DNA of 64,000 nt from Mycobacterium sp. 1100029.7 (GCF_001665235.1 NZ_LZSC01000041.1:1-64000); one strand, 5' to 3'; positions 50,784 through 61,030 are shown, counted from the stretch's first letter. Numbers and translations: made by a program. The notes: a model not told the origin generated them from the letters alone.

Positions 50784-51383
50784 GTGCGGACTCGTGGATG
50801 GGGCGGCAGCGTCCCCGCCAGCGATGAAGAGGCGAAAGCTCGCATCCTGTCGGCCACCCGCCAGACCATCGATGAACGCGGCGACCAGATCACGCTGGCC
50901 GATGTGGCCCGCACGCTGAACGTGACCCGGCAGACCATCTATCACTACTTCGCCTCGACCGACGAGCTACTCCAGGCGACCGCCCTCGATGCGACCGACG
51001 ATTTCATGGACCACCTGGCGACGGCGCTGCACGGGATGACCGACCCGGCGGCGGCGCTGATCGAGGGCATCTGCCTGACCTTGGAGCGCTTGCCCAAAGA
51101 TCCCTACATCGGCCTGTTGCTGCGAGTGTCGCGCACCGGAGCGTTCGCCGAACAGGTCACCGTCACCAACGAGACCGCGCGCGTGCTGGGACGCTCGATT
51201 CTGGACCGCCTGGACGTCGACTGGTCGGCGTACGCTCCGGACGCGATCGAGGACATTCTGCAGATCGTGCTGCGCACGTTGCAGTCGTTCATCCTGTCGC
51301 CGCCGACCGGCGACGGGACCGAACTGCGCCGGCTGCTCGGCGTGTGGGTCGGCCCGGTCGTCGCGGCGCTACCGCGGGCCTAG
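50784..51383 (+). CDS. TetR-family regulator divergent from the CYP125-like gene
   Basis: A 199-residue regulator. HTH residues about 17-62 (AKARILSATRQTIDERGDQITLADVARTLNVTRQTIYHYFASTDELLQ). GTG start without a strong ribosome-binding site. Divergent arrangement and the palindrome at 50721-50747 suggest that it represses the P450 and itself. The ligand is unknown, possibly a sterol or lipid. Confidence 0.82.
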   Translation: MRTRGWGGSVPASDEEAKARILSATRQTIDERGDQITLADVARTLNVTRQTIYHYFASTDELLQATALDATDDFMDHLATALHGMTDPAAALIEGICLTLERLPKDPYIGLLLRVSRTGAFAEQVTVTNETARVLGRSILDRLDVDWSAYAPDAIEDILQIVLRTLQSFILSPPTGDGTELRRLLGVWVGPVVAALPRA

Positions 51384-51418
51384 ACCCGACCAGCGCGCCG
51401 CTGAGCGGGATGAGTCGC

Positions 51419-51442
51419 CCGGTACCGCCGAGGCGGTACCGG
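51419..51442. terminator. Strong hairpin between convergent genes, bidirectional terminator candidate
   Basis: CCGGTACCGCC and GGCGGTACCGG are perfect 11-base arms around GA. It lies between the TetR stop (51383) and the secreted protein stop (51489). There is no U-tract, as often in mycobacteria. Confidence 0.65.
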
Positions 51443-51488
51443 ACGACTTCAATGATTGGACAACAGCTTTAGCGTCAGCCGGATCGGT

Positions 51489-51758
51489 CTAGCGCCCGGG
51501 CCAACCATGACCGGGACCGCCCGGCCCGCCGAATCCCCCAGGGCCGGGGTGCGGGTTGGGTCCAGGACCGCGCCAGTTGTCGTGACAAGAATGGTTGTCC
51601 CAGTTGTCTCCCCAGCCCGGGTCCCAGAAGTCACCGGGACACCATTGCGGGAAAGGCCCGGGCTGCGCCGCGGCTCCGTCCGCCAATCCCAGCCCCGCCA
51701 GGCCCAACCCCGCAAGGAGCACCAAAGTGGTTGTTGCAGAACGCAATGTGTTTCTCAC
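51489..51758 (-). CDS. Small secreted Gly/Pro-rich protein
   Basis: An 89-residue protein with a signal peptide (MRNTLRSATTTLVLLAGLGLAGLGLADGAAAQ, cleavage likely after AAA). The mature part has two cysteines (WCPGDF, SCHDNW), several Trp residues and a C-terminal Gly/Pro-rich stretch. It resembles small mycobacterial secreted peptides of unknown role. GTG start. Confidence 0.75.
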   Translation of the reverse strand: MRNTLRSATTTLVLLAGLGLAGLGLADGAAAQPGPFPQWCPGDFWDPGWGDNWDNHSCHDNWRGPGPNPHPGPGGFGGPGGPGHGWPGR

Positions 51759-51851
51759 GTGAAATTAGCTTAGCGAAAGACCCAGGCGCGACGGCGTGCG
51801 TTCCGCTGGCAGTGTGCTGTGAAGTGAGGTCCCCGCAGCCCACCAAGCTGT

Positions 51852-53276
51852 TTAGAGCGCTTTGAGTTCCTCGGCGACCGCGGTCACCGACTTCTTCGCG
51901 TCACCGAACAACATGCTGGTGCCCTCGCCGTAGAACAGCGGGTTGTCGATGCCCGCGAAGCCGGAGTTCATCGACCGCTTGAGCACGATCACCGACTTGG
52001 CCTTGTCCACGTTGAGGATCGGCATCCCGTAGATCGGGCTGGAGGCGTCGTTGCGGGCCGCGGGGTTGGTGACGTCGTTGGCGCCGATGACAATCGCGAC
52101 ATCGGTGCGACCGAACTCGTCGTTGATGTCGTCCATGTCCTTCATCGCGTCGTAGTCGACCTCGGCCTCGGCCAGCAGCACGTTCATATGTCCGGGCATC
52201 CGGCCCGCGACCGGGTGGATCGCGTACTTGACCGTCACACCCTTGTTCTCCAGCAGGGCCGCCATGTCCTTGACCGCGTGCTGGGCCTGCGCGACGGCCA
52301 GGCCGTAACCCGGCACCACGATCACCTGGTTGGCGTAGGCCATCTGGATCGCGGCGTCGGCGGCCGAGGTGGACTTGACGGTCTTGTCACCGGTATCGCC
52401 GCCACCAACGGCCACGCCCCCGCCGCCGAAGCCGCCGGCGACGATCGCCGGGATGGACCGGTTCATCGCCTTGGCCATCAAGTTGGTCAGGATCGAACCG
52501 GAGGCACCGACGATCATGCCGGCCACGATCATCGCGGTGTTGTTCAGTGCCAAACCCGCTGCGGCGGCCGACAACCCGGTCATCGCGTTGAGCAGCGAGA
52601 TGACCACCGGCATGTCGGCGCCACCGATCGGCAGCACCACCATCAGACCCAGCACGCCGGCCGCGACCAGCAGGCCGATCATCCACCAGAGCGACGCACC
52701 GCCGGTGCCGGGATGAGCGTGCAGGCCGACGACGACAGCGGACGCGACGGCCGCGATCAGCAACAGCAGGTTGATCGGTTGCTGCAGTTTGCCGAAGCCG
52801 ATCGGCTTGCCGTCGATGATCTCCTGCAGCTTGCCGAACGCGATGATCGAGCCCCAGAACGAGATCGACCCGATGATCGCGGCGAACAACGAGGCCACCA
52901 CGATGTGCACGGTCGGCGACTCGCCATGCTGGAAGGCCGAAAAGCCGCTCGTCTCAATGAATTCCGCCAGCGCAATCAGCGCGACGGTGCCACCGCCCAC
53001 GCCGTTGAAGAACGCCACCAGCTGCGGCATGGCGGTCATCTTGGTCAGCCGCGCCGGGGGGACACCCAGCGCAATACCGACGACCAGACCGGCGATGATC
53101 AGCACCCACGACTCGGTGTGCCGGATCTTGATGAACGTCGCCAGCACCGCCAGGGCCATCCCGACCGCGGCGATCAGGTTGCCGCGCACCGCGGTCTTGG
53201 GCCCGGTCAGGCCCATCAAGCCGTAGATGAAAAGAGCGAACGAGATGACGTAAAGGCCGATCACCAAGTAGTTCAT
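51852..53276 (-). CDS. pntB: NAD(P) transhydrogenase subunit beta
   Basis: A 474-residue PntB. About eight helices in residues 1-260 form the proton channel; residues 290-474 are the NADP-binding dIII domain with VPGYGLAVAQAQHAV near 325 and the Ala/Asp-rich ANDVTNPAA near 400. The start overlaps pntAb by 4 bases. The enzyme couples proton flow to NADH-to-NADPH hydride transfer in the cytoplasmic membrane. Confidence 0.93.
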   Translation of the reverse strand: MNYLVIGLYVISFALFIYGLMGLTGPKTAVRGNLIAAVGMALAVLATFIKIRHTESWVLIIAGLVVGIALGVPPARLTKMTAMPQLVAFFNGVGGGTVALIALAEFIETSGFSAFQHGESPTVHIVVASLFAAIIGSISFWGSIIAFGKLQEIIDGKPIGFGKLQQPINLLLLIAAVASAVVVGLHAHPGTGGASLWWMIGLLVAAGVLGLMVVLPIGGADMPVVISLLNAMTGLSAAAAGLALNNTAMIVAGMIVGASGSILTNLMAKAMNRSIPAIVAGGFGGGGVAVGGGDTGDKTVKSTSAADAAIQMAYANQVIVVPGYGLAVAQAQHAVKDMAALLENKGVTVKYAIHPVAGRMPGHMNVLLAEAEVDYDAMKDMDDINDEFGRTDVAIVIGANDVTNPAARNDASSPIYGMPILNVDKAKSVIVLKRSMNSGFAGIDNPLFYGEGTSMLFGDAKKSVTAVAEELKAL

Positions 53277-53611
53277 TTGGCGGCAGGCCCTTCCGCTATT
53301 TCGGCCTTAGCGGCTGGGGCAGCCTTTTTGCCCTTGAACATGCCCAGCATCCGGTCGGTGACGATGAAGCCGCCGATCACGTTCAGAGTTCCGAACACCA
53401 CCGCGACGAACAGGATGATCTGCACGGCCAACGACGGGTGCTCGACCTCCCCGAACACCACCAGCGCGCCCAGCACCACGATGCCGTGAATGGCGTTGGT
53501 GCCCGACATCAGCGGCGTGTGCAGCGTGTTGGGCACCTTGGAGATCACCGCGAACCCGACGAAGCCGGACAGCACCAGGATCGCCAAGTTGGCGAAGAGT
53601 TCGTCGTACAT
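53273..53611 (-). CDS. pntAb: NAD(P) transhydrogenase subunit alpha part 2
   Basis: A 112-residue membrane subunit with about three helices (LANLAILVLSGFVGFAVISKVPNTLHTPLMSGTNAIHGIVVLGAL). The SGTNAIHG motif is diagnostic. It lies between pntAa (20 bases) and pntB (overlapping). Confidence 0.92.
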   Translation of the reverse strand: MYDELFANLAILVLSGFVGFAVISKVPNTLHTPLMSGTNAIHGIVVLGALVVFGEVEHPSLAVQIILFVAVVFGTLNVIGGFIVTDRMLGMFKGKKAAPAAKAEIAEGPAAK

Positions 53612-53631
53612 CTAGGAGTCCTCTCGATGGG

Positions 53632-54765
53632 TCATTGGCGCCGCCCCTCCTCATCGCTGCGCTCTGCATCGTCGCCGGCGCGGGTCACACACGAGCCCGC
53701 GATGACTTCGTCGTCAAAGTCCGGCGCCAGCTTGCCGTCGGTGACCAACAAGTCCAGTAGCGCCGTGATGTTCTTGCTGTAGAGCTCGCTGGCATGCTCG
53801 GGCATGGTCGCCGGCAGATTCAACGGCGAGGCGATCGTGACGTCGTGCTTGACCACCGTCTGCCCGGGCTCGGTCAGCTCGCAGTTGCCCCCGGTTTCAC
53901 CCGCGAGGTCGACCACCACGCTGCCGGGCTTCATCGCCTCGACCGCGGCGGCGGTCACCAGTCGCGGCGCCGGCCGTCCCGGAACCAGCGCCGTGGTGAT
54001 CACGACGTCGAACCCGCTGATCGCCTTTTCCAGCGCCTGCTGCTGCTGGGCGCGCTCGTCTTCGGTGAGTTCACGGGCATACCCGCCCTCACCGGCCGCA
54101 TCGATACCGATATCGAGCCACTGAGCGCCCACCGAACGCACCTGGTCGGCCACCTCGGGCCGCACGTCGTATCCCGTGGTGCGGGCCCCCAGCCGCTTGG
54201 CCGTCGCCAGCGCCTGCAGTCCGGCCACCCCGACCCCGAGCACCAGCACCGTGGCCGGCTTCACCGTGCCCGCCGCCGTCGTCAACATCGGGAAGAACCG
54301 GGTCGACTCCGAGGCCGCCAGCAACACGGCCTTGTAACCGGATACGTTGCCCTGCGACGACAGCGCATCCATCGCCTGAGCGCGCGAGATACGCGGAATC
54401 GCCTCCAGCGCGAACGCCTGCACCCCGGCCGCCTTGAGCGCACCGATCGAATTGTCGGCATTACGCGGGGCCAGGAAGCCGATCAGCGTCTGGCCGCTGT
54501 GCAGCTTGCCGACCTCGTCCGCGCTCGGCGGTGCGACCTTGACGACGACGTCGGCCGACCAAGCGTCCCCGATCGTGGCGCCGGCCCCGGTGTAGAGCTC
54601 GTCGGGAAGCAGTGCCCGCTCGCCCGCCCCAGCCTCGACCACCACGGCCACACCGCTGTTGACCAGGGAAGCGACTGCCTTGGGTACCAGCGCTACGCGC
54701 CGCTCGTCGGTCCCGGACTCGGCAACCACCCCGACCGTGAGCGCGTCGGCCTGCGCATCTGTCAT
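53632..54765 (-). CDS. pntAa: NAD(P) transhydrogenase subunit alpha part 1
   Basis: A 377-residue soluble dI domain, binding NAD. ESGTDERRVALVPKAVASLVNSG at the N-terminus, VLGVGVAGLQALATAKRLGA near 175 (Rossmann) and a TALVPGRPAPRLVT loop near 260 are typical of the alanine dehydrogenase/PntA family. The last ~20 residues are charged and look like a loose extension. First gene of the three-gene set. Confidence 0.92.
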   Translation of the reverse strand: MTDAQADALTVGVVAESGTDERRVALVPKAVASLVNSGVAVVVEAGAGERALLPDELYTGAGATIGDAWSADVVVKVAPPSADEVGKLHSGQTLIGFLAPRNADNSIGALKAAGVQAFALEAIPRISRAQAMDALSSQGNVSGYKAVLLAASESTRFFPMLTTAAGTVKPATVLVLGVGVAGLQALATAKRLGARTTGYDVRPEVADQVRSVGAQWLDIGIDAAGEGGYARELTEDERAQQQQALEKAISGFDVVITTALVPGRPAPRLVTAAAVEAMKPGSVVVDLAGETGGNCELTEPGQTVVKHDVTIASPLNLPATMPEHASELYSKNITALLDLLVTDGKLAPDFDDEVIAGSCVTRAGDDAERSDEEGRRQ

Positions 54766-54838
54766 GACGCGTACATCTACTTTCCTTAGCTCAGCTGCGT
54801 TGTTGCGAACCTCGTTGAGTTGAACACCCTAGCGGCCG

Positions 54839-55309
54839 CTACCAAAGCGGAATGTCCTGCCCGTGTTCCGATGCCGGCCGCGGCCCGAAGTAGCGCCGTT
54901 CGGATTCGTCGATCGGCACGTCGTTGATACTTGCCTCGCGGCGTGCCATCAAACCGGACGGCGAGAATTCCCACAGCTCGTTGCCATAGCTGCGGTACCA
55001 CTGGCCGTCCTTGGTGTGGCACTCGTACTGAAATCGCACGGCGATCCGATTGTCGTGGAAGTCCCACAGCACCTTGCGCAGCGAATAGTCGAGTTCCCGC
55101 TGCCACTTGCGGGTCAGGAACGCGACGATTTCGGCCCGGCCGACGACGTGTTCGCTGCGGTTGCGCCACTGGGAGTCCGGTGTGTACGCGAGGCTCACCT
55201 TCTCGGGATCGCGGGTGTTCCAGGCGTCCTCGGCGGCCTGGACCTTCTGTAGCGCGGTGTCGAGAGTGAAAGGGGGGAATGGGGGACGGGATTCGGCGGC
55301 TTCGCTCAT
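54839..55309 (-). CDS. DUF1348 family (NTF2-like) protein
   Basis: A 156-residue protein: [28 protein letters not shown] near residue 25 and [23 protein letters not shown] near 95 are DUF1348 signatures (NTF2-like fold). Start [10 protein letters not shown] at 55309 is taken because the frame upstream of it is not family-like. Function unknown. Divergent from the fadE2-like gene. Confidence 0.82.
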   Translation of the reverse strand: MSEAAESRPPFPPFTLDTALQKVQAAEDAWNTRDPEKVSLAYTPDSQWRNRSEHVVGRAEIVAFLTRKWQRELDYSLRKVLWDFHDNRIAVRFQYECHTKDGQWYRSYGNELWEFSPSGLMARREASINDVPIDESERRYFGPRPASEHGQDIPLW

Positions 55310-55501
55310 GGGTACATCGTGCTGGATCGCGCGTCCGAAAGATAAGCCGATTTGGGGTGGCGCTTTCTTCGTCGAGACTGAAACCACGTACACCTGCCAC
55401 GGCGTGTCTTCTGCGTAGTTTCAGTGTCGCGTGGGTGGCCGGGAATCGAAGCGTTTGTCCCGCGAGCACCGCCCTTACAGACGTGTCATATCGTGGCGGT
55501 C

Positions 55502-56731
55502 ATGGACTTCGCGATGTCGGCCAAGGCCACCGACTACCACAAGCGGTTGTCCGACTTCATGACTGAATTTGTCTTTCCGGCTGAGGCCGCCTACGACAAC
55601 TACCGCCACGAGGCCGGCCCGAACAATCACACCGTTCCGCCCGTCATCGAGGAACTCAAAGCCAAGGCCAAGGAGCGCGGCCTGTGGAACCTGTTCCTGC
55701 CGGCCGAGTCGGGGTTGAGCAACCTCGAATACGCACCGCTGGCCGAGCTGACCGGCTGGAGCCTGGAGCTCGCGCCCGAGGCGGTGAACTGCGCGGCCCC
55801 GGACACCGGGAACATGGAGACCCTGCATTTGTTCGCCACCGAGGAGCAGCGCAAGCAGTGGCTGGAGCCGCTGTTGGCCGGCGAGATCCGCAGCGCCTTC
55901 TCGATGACCGAGCCGGCCGTCGCCAGCAGCGACGCCCGCAACATCCAGACGGCCATCGTGCGCGACGGCGCGGACTACGTGATCAACGGACGCAAATGGT
56001 GGACCTCCGGTGCCGCCGACCCGCGCTGCAAGATCCTGATCGTGATGGGCCGCACCAACCCCGAAGCGGCCAGCCATCAGCAGCAGTCGATGGTGCTGGT
56101 GCCGATCGACACCCCCGGCGTGAGCGTGCTGCGCTCCACGTCGGTGTTCGGCTGGCAGGACCAGCACGGGCACTGCGAGATCGTCTACGACAACGTCCGG
56201 GTGCCGGCCACCAACCTGCTCGGCGAAGAAGGCGGCGGCTTCGCGATCGCCCAGGCCCGGCTGGGCCCGGGCCGCATCCACCACTGCATGCGTGCGCTCG
56301 GCGGCGCCGAACGCGCCCTGGCGCTGATGGTGCACCGCGCCAACAACCGCATCGCCTTCGGCCGGCCACTGGCCGACCAGGGTTTGGTGCAGCAGGCAAT
56401 TGCCAAGTCCCGCAATGAAATCGACCAGGCCCGGTTGCTCTGCGAGAAAGCCGCGTGGACGATCGACCAGCACGGCAACAAGGCCGCCCACTTGTTGGTG
56501 TCGCAGATCAAAGCGGTTGCGCCGCAAGTCGCTTGCGACGTCATCGACCGCGCGATCCAGGTGCACGGTGCCGCCGGCGTCAGCGACGACACCGTGCTGG
56601 CCCGCCTCTACGGCTGGCACCGCGCCATGCGGATCTTTGACGGGCCCGACGAGGTGCACATGCGAACGATCGCCCGCACCGAGCTCGGCCGTGAGCAGTC
56701 CGCCTTGGCCGCGGCGGTGACCGGGGGATGA
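55502..56731 (+). CDS. fadE2: Acyl-CoA dehydrogenase FadE2-like
   Basis: A 409-residue acyl-CoA dehydrogenase. FSMTEPAVASSDARNIQTAI near residue 140 and RKWWTSGAADPRCKILIVMGRTNP near 165 are ACAD10/11-type motifs. The C-terminal RIFDGPDEVHMRTIAR has Asp at the place of the usual catalytic Glu, as in that subgroup. The start of ptbB overlaps its stop by 4 bases. By context it matches Rv0154c. A start four codons later is possible. Confidence 0.88.
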   Translation: MDFAMSAKATDYHKRLSDFMTEFVFPAEAAYDNYRHEAGPNNHTVPPVIEELKAKAKERGLWNLFLPAESGLSNLEYAPLAELTGWSLELAPEAVNCAAPDTGNMETLHLFATEEQRKQWLEPLLAGEIRSAFSMTEPAVASSDARNIQTAIVRDGADYVINGRKWWTSGAADPRCKILIVMGRTNPEAASHQQQSMVLVPIDTPGVSVLRSTSVFGWQDQHGHCEIVYDNVRVPATNLLGEEGGGFAIAQARLGPGRIHHCMRALGGAERALALMVHRANNRIAFGRPLADQGLVQQAIAKSRNEIDQARLLCEKAAWTIDQHGNKAAHLLVSQIKAVAPQVACDVIDRAIQVHGAAGVSDDTVLARLYGWHRAMRIFDGPDEVHMRTIARTELGREQSALAAAVTGG

Positions 56732-57552
56732 CCGAGGCGCTGCGAGAACTGTCCGGCGCGTGGAACTTTCGTGATGTCGCCGACGGCACGCCCGGGCTGC
56801 GGCCCGGGCGGCTGTTCCGCTCCGGCGAGCTGAGCCGCCTCGACGACCAGGGCCGTGCCACGCTGCGCGAACTGGGCATCACCGACGTCGCCGATCTGCG
56901 AGCCAACCAGGAAGTCAACAAACGTGGTCCGGGATTGGTTCCTGAGGGCGTCCAGATCCATCGGTTGCCCCTGCCCGACCTCGGCGACGACGAGGCCACC
57001 GAAAACGACGCGCCGCACGAGACCGCATTCCGGCGGTTGTTCGAAGGCGAGGCCAGTCAATCCGACGAAGAGGTCAACGAGGCTGCCATCCGGCACATGA
57101 TCGACGAGTACCGGCAGTTCCCGACCCGCAACGGTGCGCAACGCGCTGTACAGCAAGTCTTTTCGCTGCTGGCCGACGGCCGCCCGGTGCTCACCCACTG
57201 CTTCGCGGGCAAGGACCGCACGGGTTTCGTGATCGCCACCGTGCTGGAAGTGCTCGACGTCGACCGCGACACCATCGTCGCCGATTATCTGCGCAGCAAC
57301 GCCGCGGTACCTCAGCTGCGCGACCACATCTACGAGATGATCCAGAAACGGCCCGACGTCGAACTGACCCCCGAGGTCGTCACGTTCACCAAAGCTCGGC
57401 TGGCCGACGGTGTCCTCGGCGTGCGTCCGGAGTACCTGGATGCCGCCCGCCGCACCATCGACGACGAGTTCGGGTCGCTACAGGCGTATCTGCGCGAAGC
57501 CGGTGTCACCGACAACCAGGTGGACCGGCTCCGCGCAGAGCTACTGGCCTGA
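56728..57552 (+). CDS. ptbB: Protein tyrosine/lipid phosphatase MptpB-like
   Basis: A 274-residue phosphatase. ELSGAWNFRDVADG at the N-terminus and the catalytic P-loop HCFAGKDRTGF near residue 154 (Cys-x5-Arg) match Rv0153c (PtpB/MptpB), a secreted triple-specificity phosphatase of M. tuberculosis that acts on host phosphoproteins and phosphoinositides. There is no classical signal peptide, as in the known protein. Translationally coupled to fadE2. Confidence 0.9.
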   Translation: MTEALRELSGAWNFRDVADGTPGLRPGRLFRSGELSRLDDQGRATLRELGITDVADLRANQEVNKRGPGLVPEGVQIHRLPLPDLGDDEATENDAPHETAFRRLFEGEASQSDEEVNEAAIRHMIDEYRQFPTRNGAQRAVQQVFSLLADGRPVLTHCFAGKDRTGFVIATVLEVLDVDRDTIVADYLRSNAAVPQLRDHIYEMIQKRPDVELTPEVVTFTKARLADGVLGVRPEYLDAARRTIDDEFGSLQAYLREAGVTDNQVDRLRAELLA

Positions 57553-57555
57553 GTC

Positions 57556-58419
57556 TCAGCCGAGCTTGAAGTCGGCCTGCTTCGCCTTGGACAGGTCGGT
57601 GATCTCGTCCCACCGCCCGGCGACGTCGTCGACCGTCGGCGGGGTGTCGAAGGTGACACCATCGGTCTGGAACAACGCGACGCGCTGCACCTTGCCACCA
57701 CCGACCACGAAAACCGAAGCGTTGTTTGGGTTTTCCTCGGTGCACAGGTAGGCCACCACCGGCGCGACGTACTCCGGGGTGAGCTTCTCCAGAACTTCCT
57801 TGGGCAGGATGTCCTCGGTCATGCGGGTCGCGGCGATCGGGGCGACGGCGTTGGCATGGATGTTGTACTTGGCACCCTCGAGCGCCAGGCTGTTGATCAG
57901 GCCGACCAGGCCGAGCTTGGCGGCTCCGTAGTTGGTCTGGCCGAAGTTGCCGAACAGCCCGCTGGTGGAGGTGGCGACGACGACCCGGCCGTAGCTCTGC
58001 TCGCGGAAGTGCGGCCAGGCGGCCCGGATGACGTTGTAGCCGCCGTACAGGTGCACTTTGAGTACGGCGTCCCAGTTCTCGAACGTCATCTTGTGGAAGG
58101 TGCCGTCGCGCAGGATGCCGGCGTTGCTCACGACGCCGTGGATCGCGCCGAACTCGTCGAGCGCGGTCTTGATGATGTTCTCGGCGCCCTCGGGCTCGGC
58201 GACGCTGTCGTAGTTGGCGGCTGCCCGGCCCCCGGCGTCCTTGATCTGCTTGACCACCTCGTCGGCCATGTTGTGGCCGGCGCCGGTGCCGTCGCGGGCT
58301 CCGCCGAGGTCGTTGACGATGACGCTGGCGCCCTCCTTGGCAAGGGCCAGCGCGTATTCGCGCCCCAGTCCTCCACCGGCTCCGGTGACGACGATGACGC
58401 GATCCTGCACTCCGGGCAT
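57556..58419 (-). CDS. Short-chain dehydrogenase (Rv0148-like)
   Basis: A 287-residue SDR resembling the dehydrogenase part of peroxisomal multifunctional enzymes: VVTGAGGGLGREYALALAKEGASVIVNDLGGARDGTG at the start, SNAGILRDGTFHKM near 93, and YGAAKLGLVGL near 168. Probably a (3R)-hydroxyacyl-CoA or related dehydrogenase of lipid metabolism. Convergent with ptbB with a 3-base gap. Confidence 0.87.
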   Translation of the reverse strand: MPGVQDRVIVVTGAGGGLGREYALALAKEGASVIVNDLGGARDGTGAGHNMADEVVKQIKDAGGRAAANYDSVAEPEGAENIIKTALDEFGAIHGVVSNAGILRDGTFHKMTFENWDAVLKVHLYGGYNVIRAAWPHFREQSYGRVVVATSTSGLFGNFGQTNYGAAKLGLVGLINSLALEGAKYNIHANAVAPIAATRMTEDILPKEVLEKLTPEYVAPVVAYLCTEENPNNASVFVVGGGKVQRVALFQTDGVTFDTPPTVDDVAGRWDEITDLSKAKQADFKLG

Positions 58420-58495
58420 CAGGTTCCTCTCTGCGTTGAGAATCAGGGGTTGTGGTCGGCCGAAAAAGCTAGGAAAAAGTTAGCCGGGCCAGCGC

Positions 58496-59923
58496 TCAGA
58501 ACATCCGGCGGGCCATCTTGAAGGCCCTCGAGGTGTACGGCGGGTAGATGAAGCTGGACAGGTCCGGACGGGTCGGCTTGGTCAGCACCGACTTGCGGTG
58601 GCTGAACTCTTCGAAGCCGAACTTGCCGTGGTAGGCGCCCATTCCCGACGCACCCACGCCACCGAACGGCAACTTGGCCGTCGACACCTGGAACGCGAGG
58701 TGGTTGACCAGCATGCCGCCGGCGGACACCTCTTTGATGACGCGTTCCCGGGTCTCCTTGGTCTTGGTGAACAGATACGCCGACAGCGGCTTCGGCCGCG
58801 AATTCACGAAACGTATTGCCTCATCAAGGTTTTGGACGGTGATGATCGGGAGCACCGGCCCGAAGATCTCGTTCTGCATCAGCGGGCCGTTGGGGTCCGG
58901 GTCCAGCACGACGGCGGGCTGGATGCGCAGGGTCGACGGGTCACACTTGCCGCCGACGATGACTTTGCCGTCGTTACCGCCCAGGTAGCCGCTGATCCGG
59001 TCGAACTGCCGCTGGTTGACGATGCGCATGCCGTCGGGCTTGTCCGAGGTGAACTTCGTGACCGCGGCGCCGATCTTGCTGACCAGCTCGTCGCGGATGC
59101 TGGCGTCGGCCAACACATAGTCGGGGGCGACACAGGTCTGGCCGGCGTTGAGCAGCTTCATCCAGGCGATGCGCTTGGCCGCGACGTCCACATCCGCGTC
59201 GGCCGCGACGATCACCGGGCTCTTACCGCCGAGTTCCAGCGTGCACGGCGTCAGGTGCGGTGCCGCACCTTCGTAGACCTTGCGGCCGATCTCGGTGCCG
59301 CCGGTGAACAGCAACCGGTCCAGGCCCTGGGCGATCAGCTCCTGGCTGACCGCGCCGTCGCCCTCGATCACGGCGATCGCGTCGTTGTCGAGGTAGCGCG
59401 GCACCAGCTCGGCCATCAGGTGCGCGGACGCCGCGGCGATCTCCGACGGCTTGAGGACGACGGCGTTTCCGGCGGCGATCGCGCCGACTGCCGGGCCCAG
59501 CGTCAGGTAGAAGGGGTAGTTCCAGGCGCCGATGATCAACACCGTCCCGTAGGGCTCGTACTCGATCCAGCCGCGGCCGGGCAGCTGCGGAATCTCGAGG
59601 AGCTGGTAGCGGCGCTTGGTCCATTTCTGGACCTTCTTGGCGGCGAACTTCGCTTCGCCGGCCGTGGTGGCGATGTCGGCGATGAACGCCTCGAACGGGC
59701 TGCGGTCGAGGTCTTCGGCCAGCGCGGCCGCGATCGCGTCCTCATTCTCTTCCATCAGCTTGGCCAGCTGCAGCAGCTGGCGTTTGCGCCACTCGATGTT
59801 GCGGGTGCGGCCCGTCGCAAAAGTCTGACGCAGCCGGGCCACCGTCGCGGGAATGTCCGCTGGTCGAGCCGAGGCCCCGTTGGTGGATTCGGATGTCTTC
59901 GGTGCAACCGATTCGGTAGTCAT
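58496..59923 (-). CDS. Aldehyde dehydrogenase family protein
   Basis: A 475-residue NAD(P)-dependent aldehyde dehydrogenase, class-3-like. IGAWNYPFYLTLGPAVGAIAAGNAVVLKPSE near residue 122, FTGGTEIGRKVYEGAA near 195, catalytic Glu in LELGGKSP near 226 and Cys in NAGQTCVAPDYVL near 258. Start MTTESVAPK at 59923 has GGGGAAG in range. It corresponds to Rv0147 and could oxidise fatty aldehydes. Confidence 0.9.
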   Translation of the reverse strand: MTTESVAPKTSESTNGASARPADIPATVARLRQTFATGRTRNIEWRKRQLLQLAKLMEENEDAIAAALAEDLDRSPFEAFIADIATTAGEAKFAAKKVQKWTKRRYQLLEIPQLPGRGWIEYEPYGTVLIIGAWNYPFYLTLGPAVGAIAAGNAVVLKPSEIAAASAHLMAELVPRYLDNDAIAVIEGDGAVSQELIAQGLDRLLFTGGTEIGRKVYEGAAPHLTPCTLELGGKSPVIVAADADVDVAAKRIAWMKLLNAGQTCVAPDYVLADASIRDELVSKIGAAVTKFTSDKPDGMRIVNQRQFDRISGYLGGNDGKVIVGGKCDPSTLRIQPAVVLDPDPNGPLMQNEIFGPVLPIITVQNLDEAIRFVNSRPKPLSAYLFTKTKETRERVIKEVSAGGMLVNHLAFQVSTAKLPFGGVGASGMGAYHGKFGFEEFSHRKSVLTKPTRPDLSSFIYPPYTSRAFKMARRMF

Positions 59924-60104
59924 CGTTGTCTTCCCCTCTCGCACCTTCCCGGAGTTGCCCACGACTGTGTTCGCGGACACTAACGGGTGATACCCGCGAT
60001 CCTAACCATCCAGTTGGGTGGGCCGTGAACAAGATCCGGCGGGCGGCTCCGATCGACCTCAGGACACCACCGCCGGGCGTCGCCGATAGGGTCAGACCGC
60101 CTGG

Positions 60105-61030
60105 TCAGCCCTTGATTGCGGTCACGAAGCTGTTCGCGAACGGGCGATCGTCGGAATGCTGCTCGCGCCCCAGGCGGGCCGCCTCGTCGCGGGCGTTCAC
60201 CGTGCGCACGGTCCAGCCCTGCGCGGTGAACCAGTCGCCGCAGTCGGGCCGGCCCTCGTCTTCGAACCAGAGGTCGAACGGGTTGAACGAGGTGTCCTGC
60301 CCACGGGCTTCGCGCTTGGCCTTCAACTCCTGCCAGCGCTGCTCGGCTTCTTGGCGCTTGGCCGCCTCGATGCCGAAGTTTTCGACGGCCACCCGACTGC
60401 CGGGCGCGCTCAACGCGTCGATCGAGGCGAACATGGCTTCCTGCGCCGCGGCCGGCAGGAACGGCAGCAGCCCCTCGGCCAGCCATGCCGTCGGTTGGTC
60501 GGCGTCAAAACCGTTGTCGCGCAGAGCCTGTGGCCAATCGTGACGCAGGTCGACGGGCACCGGACGCCGGTCGGCCCTCGGGGCGGCGCCGTGGCCGGCC
60601 AGCGTGTCGGCCTTGTACTCGAGCACCTTGGGCAGATCGATCTCGTAGACGGTGACGCCGGCGGGCCAGTCCAGGCGATACGCCCGCGAGTCCAGTCCGG
60701 CCGCCAGGATGACGACCTGGCGGATACCGGCGCCGGAGGCGTCGGCGAAGTACGCGTCGAAGAAATGCGTGCGCACCGCCTGGTAATCGACCATGTGGTT
60801 GGCGTCTACGGCGCCGTTCCCGGAGTCGTCGTCCGGCTCACCGGCCCACCACGCGGACACCTGCTCGCGAACACTCTCGAGCTCGGGGGTGGAGACCAGC
60901 ACCTCGGCGAACTGATCGCGGATCAGCGGGTTGTCGCCGGCAGTCTCGGCGGCCCGCGCCAGCGCGACCATCACCGCAGTGGCCCCGACGCTGGTGGCGA
61001 TGTCCCAGGAGTCGTCCGCGGCGCGCGGCA

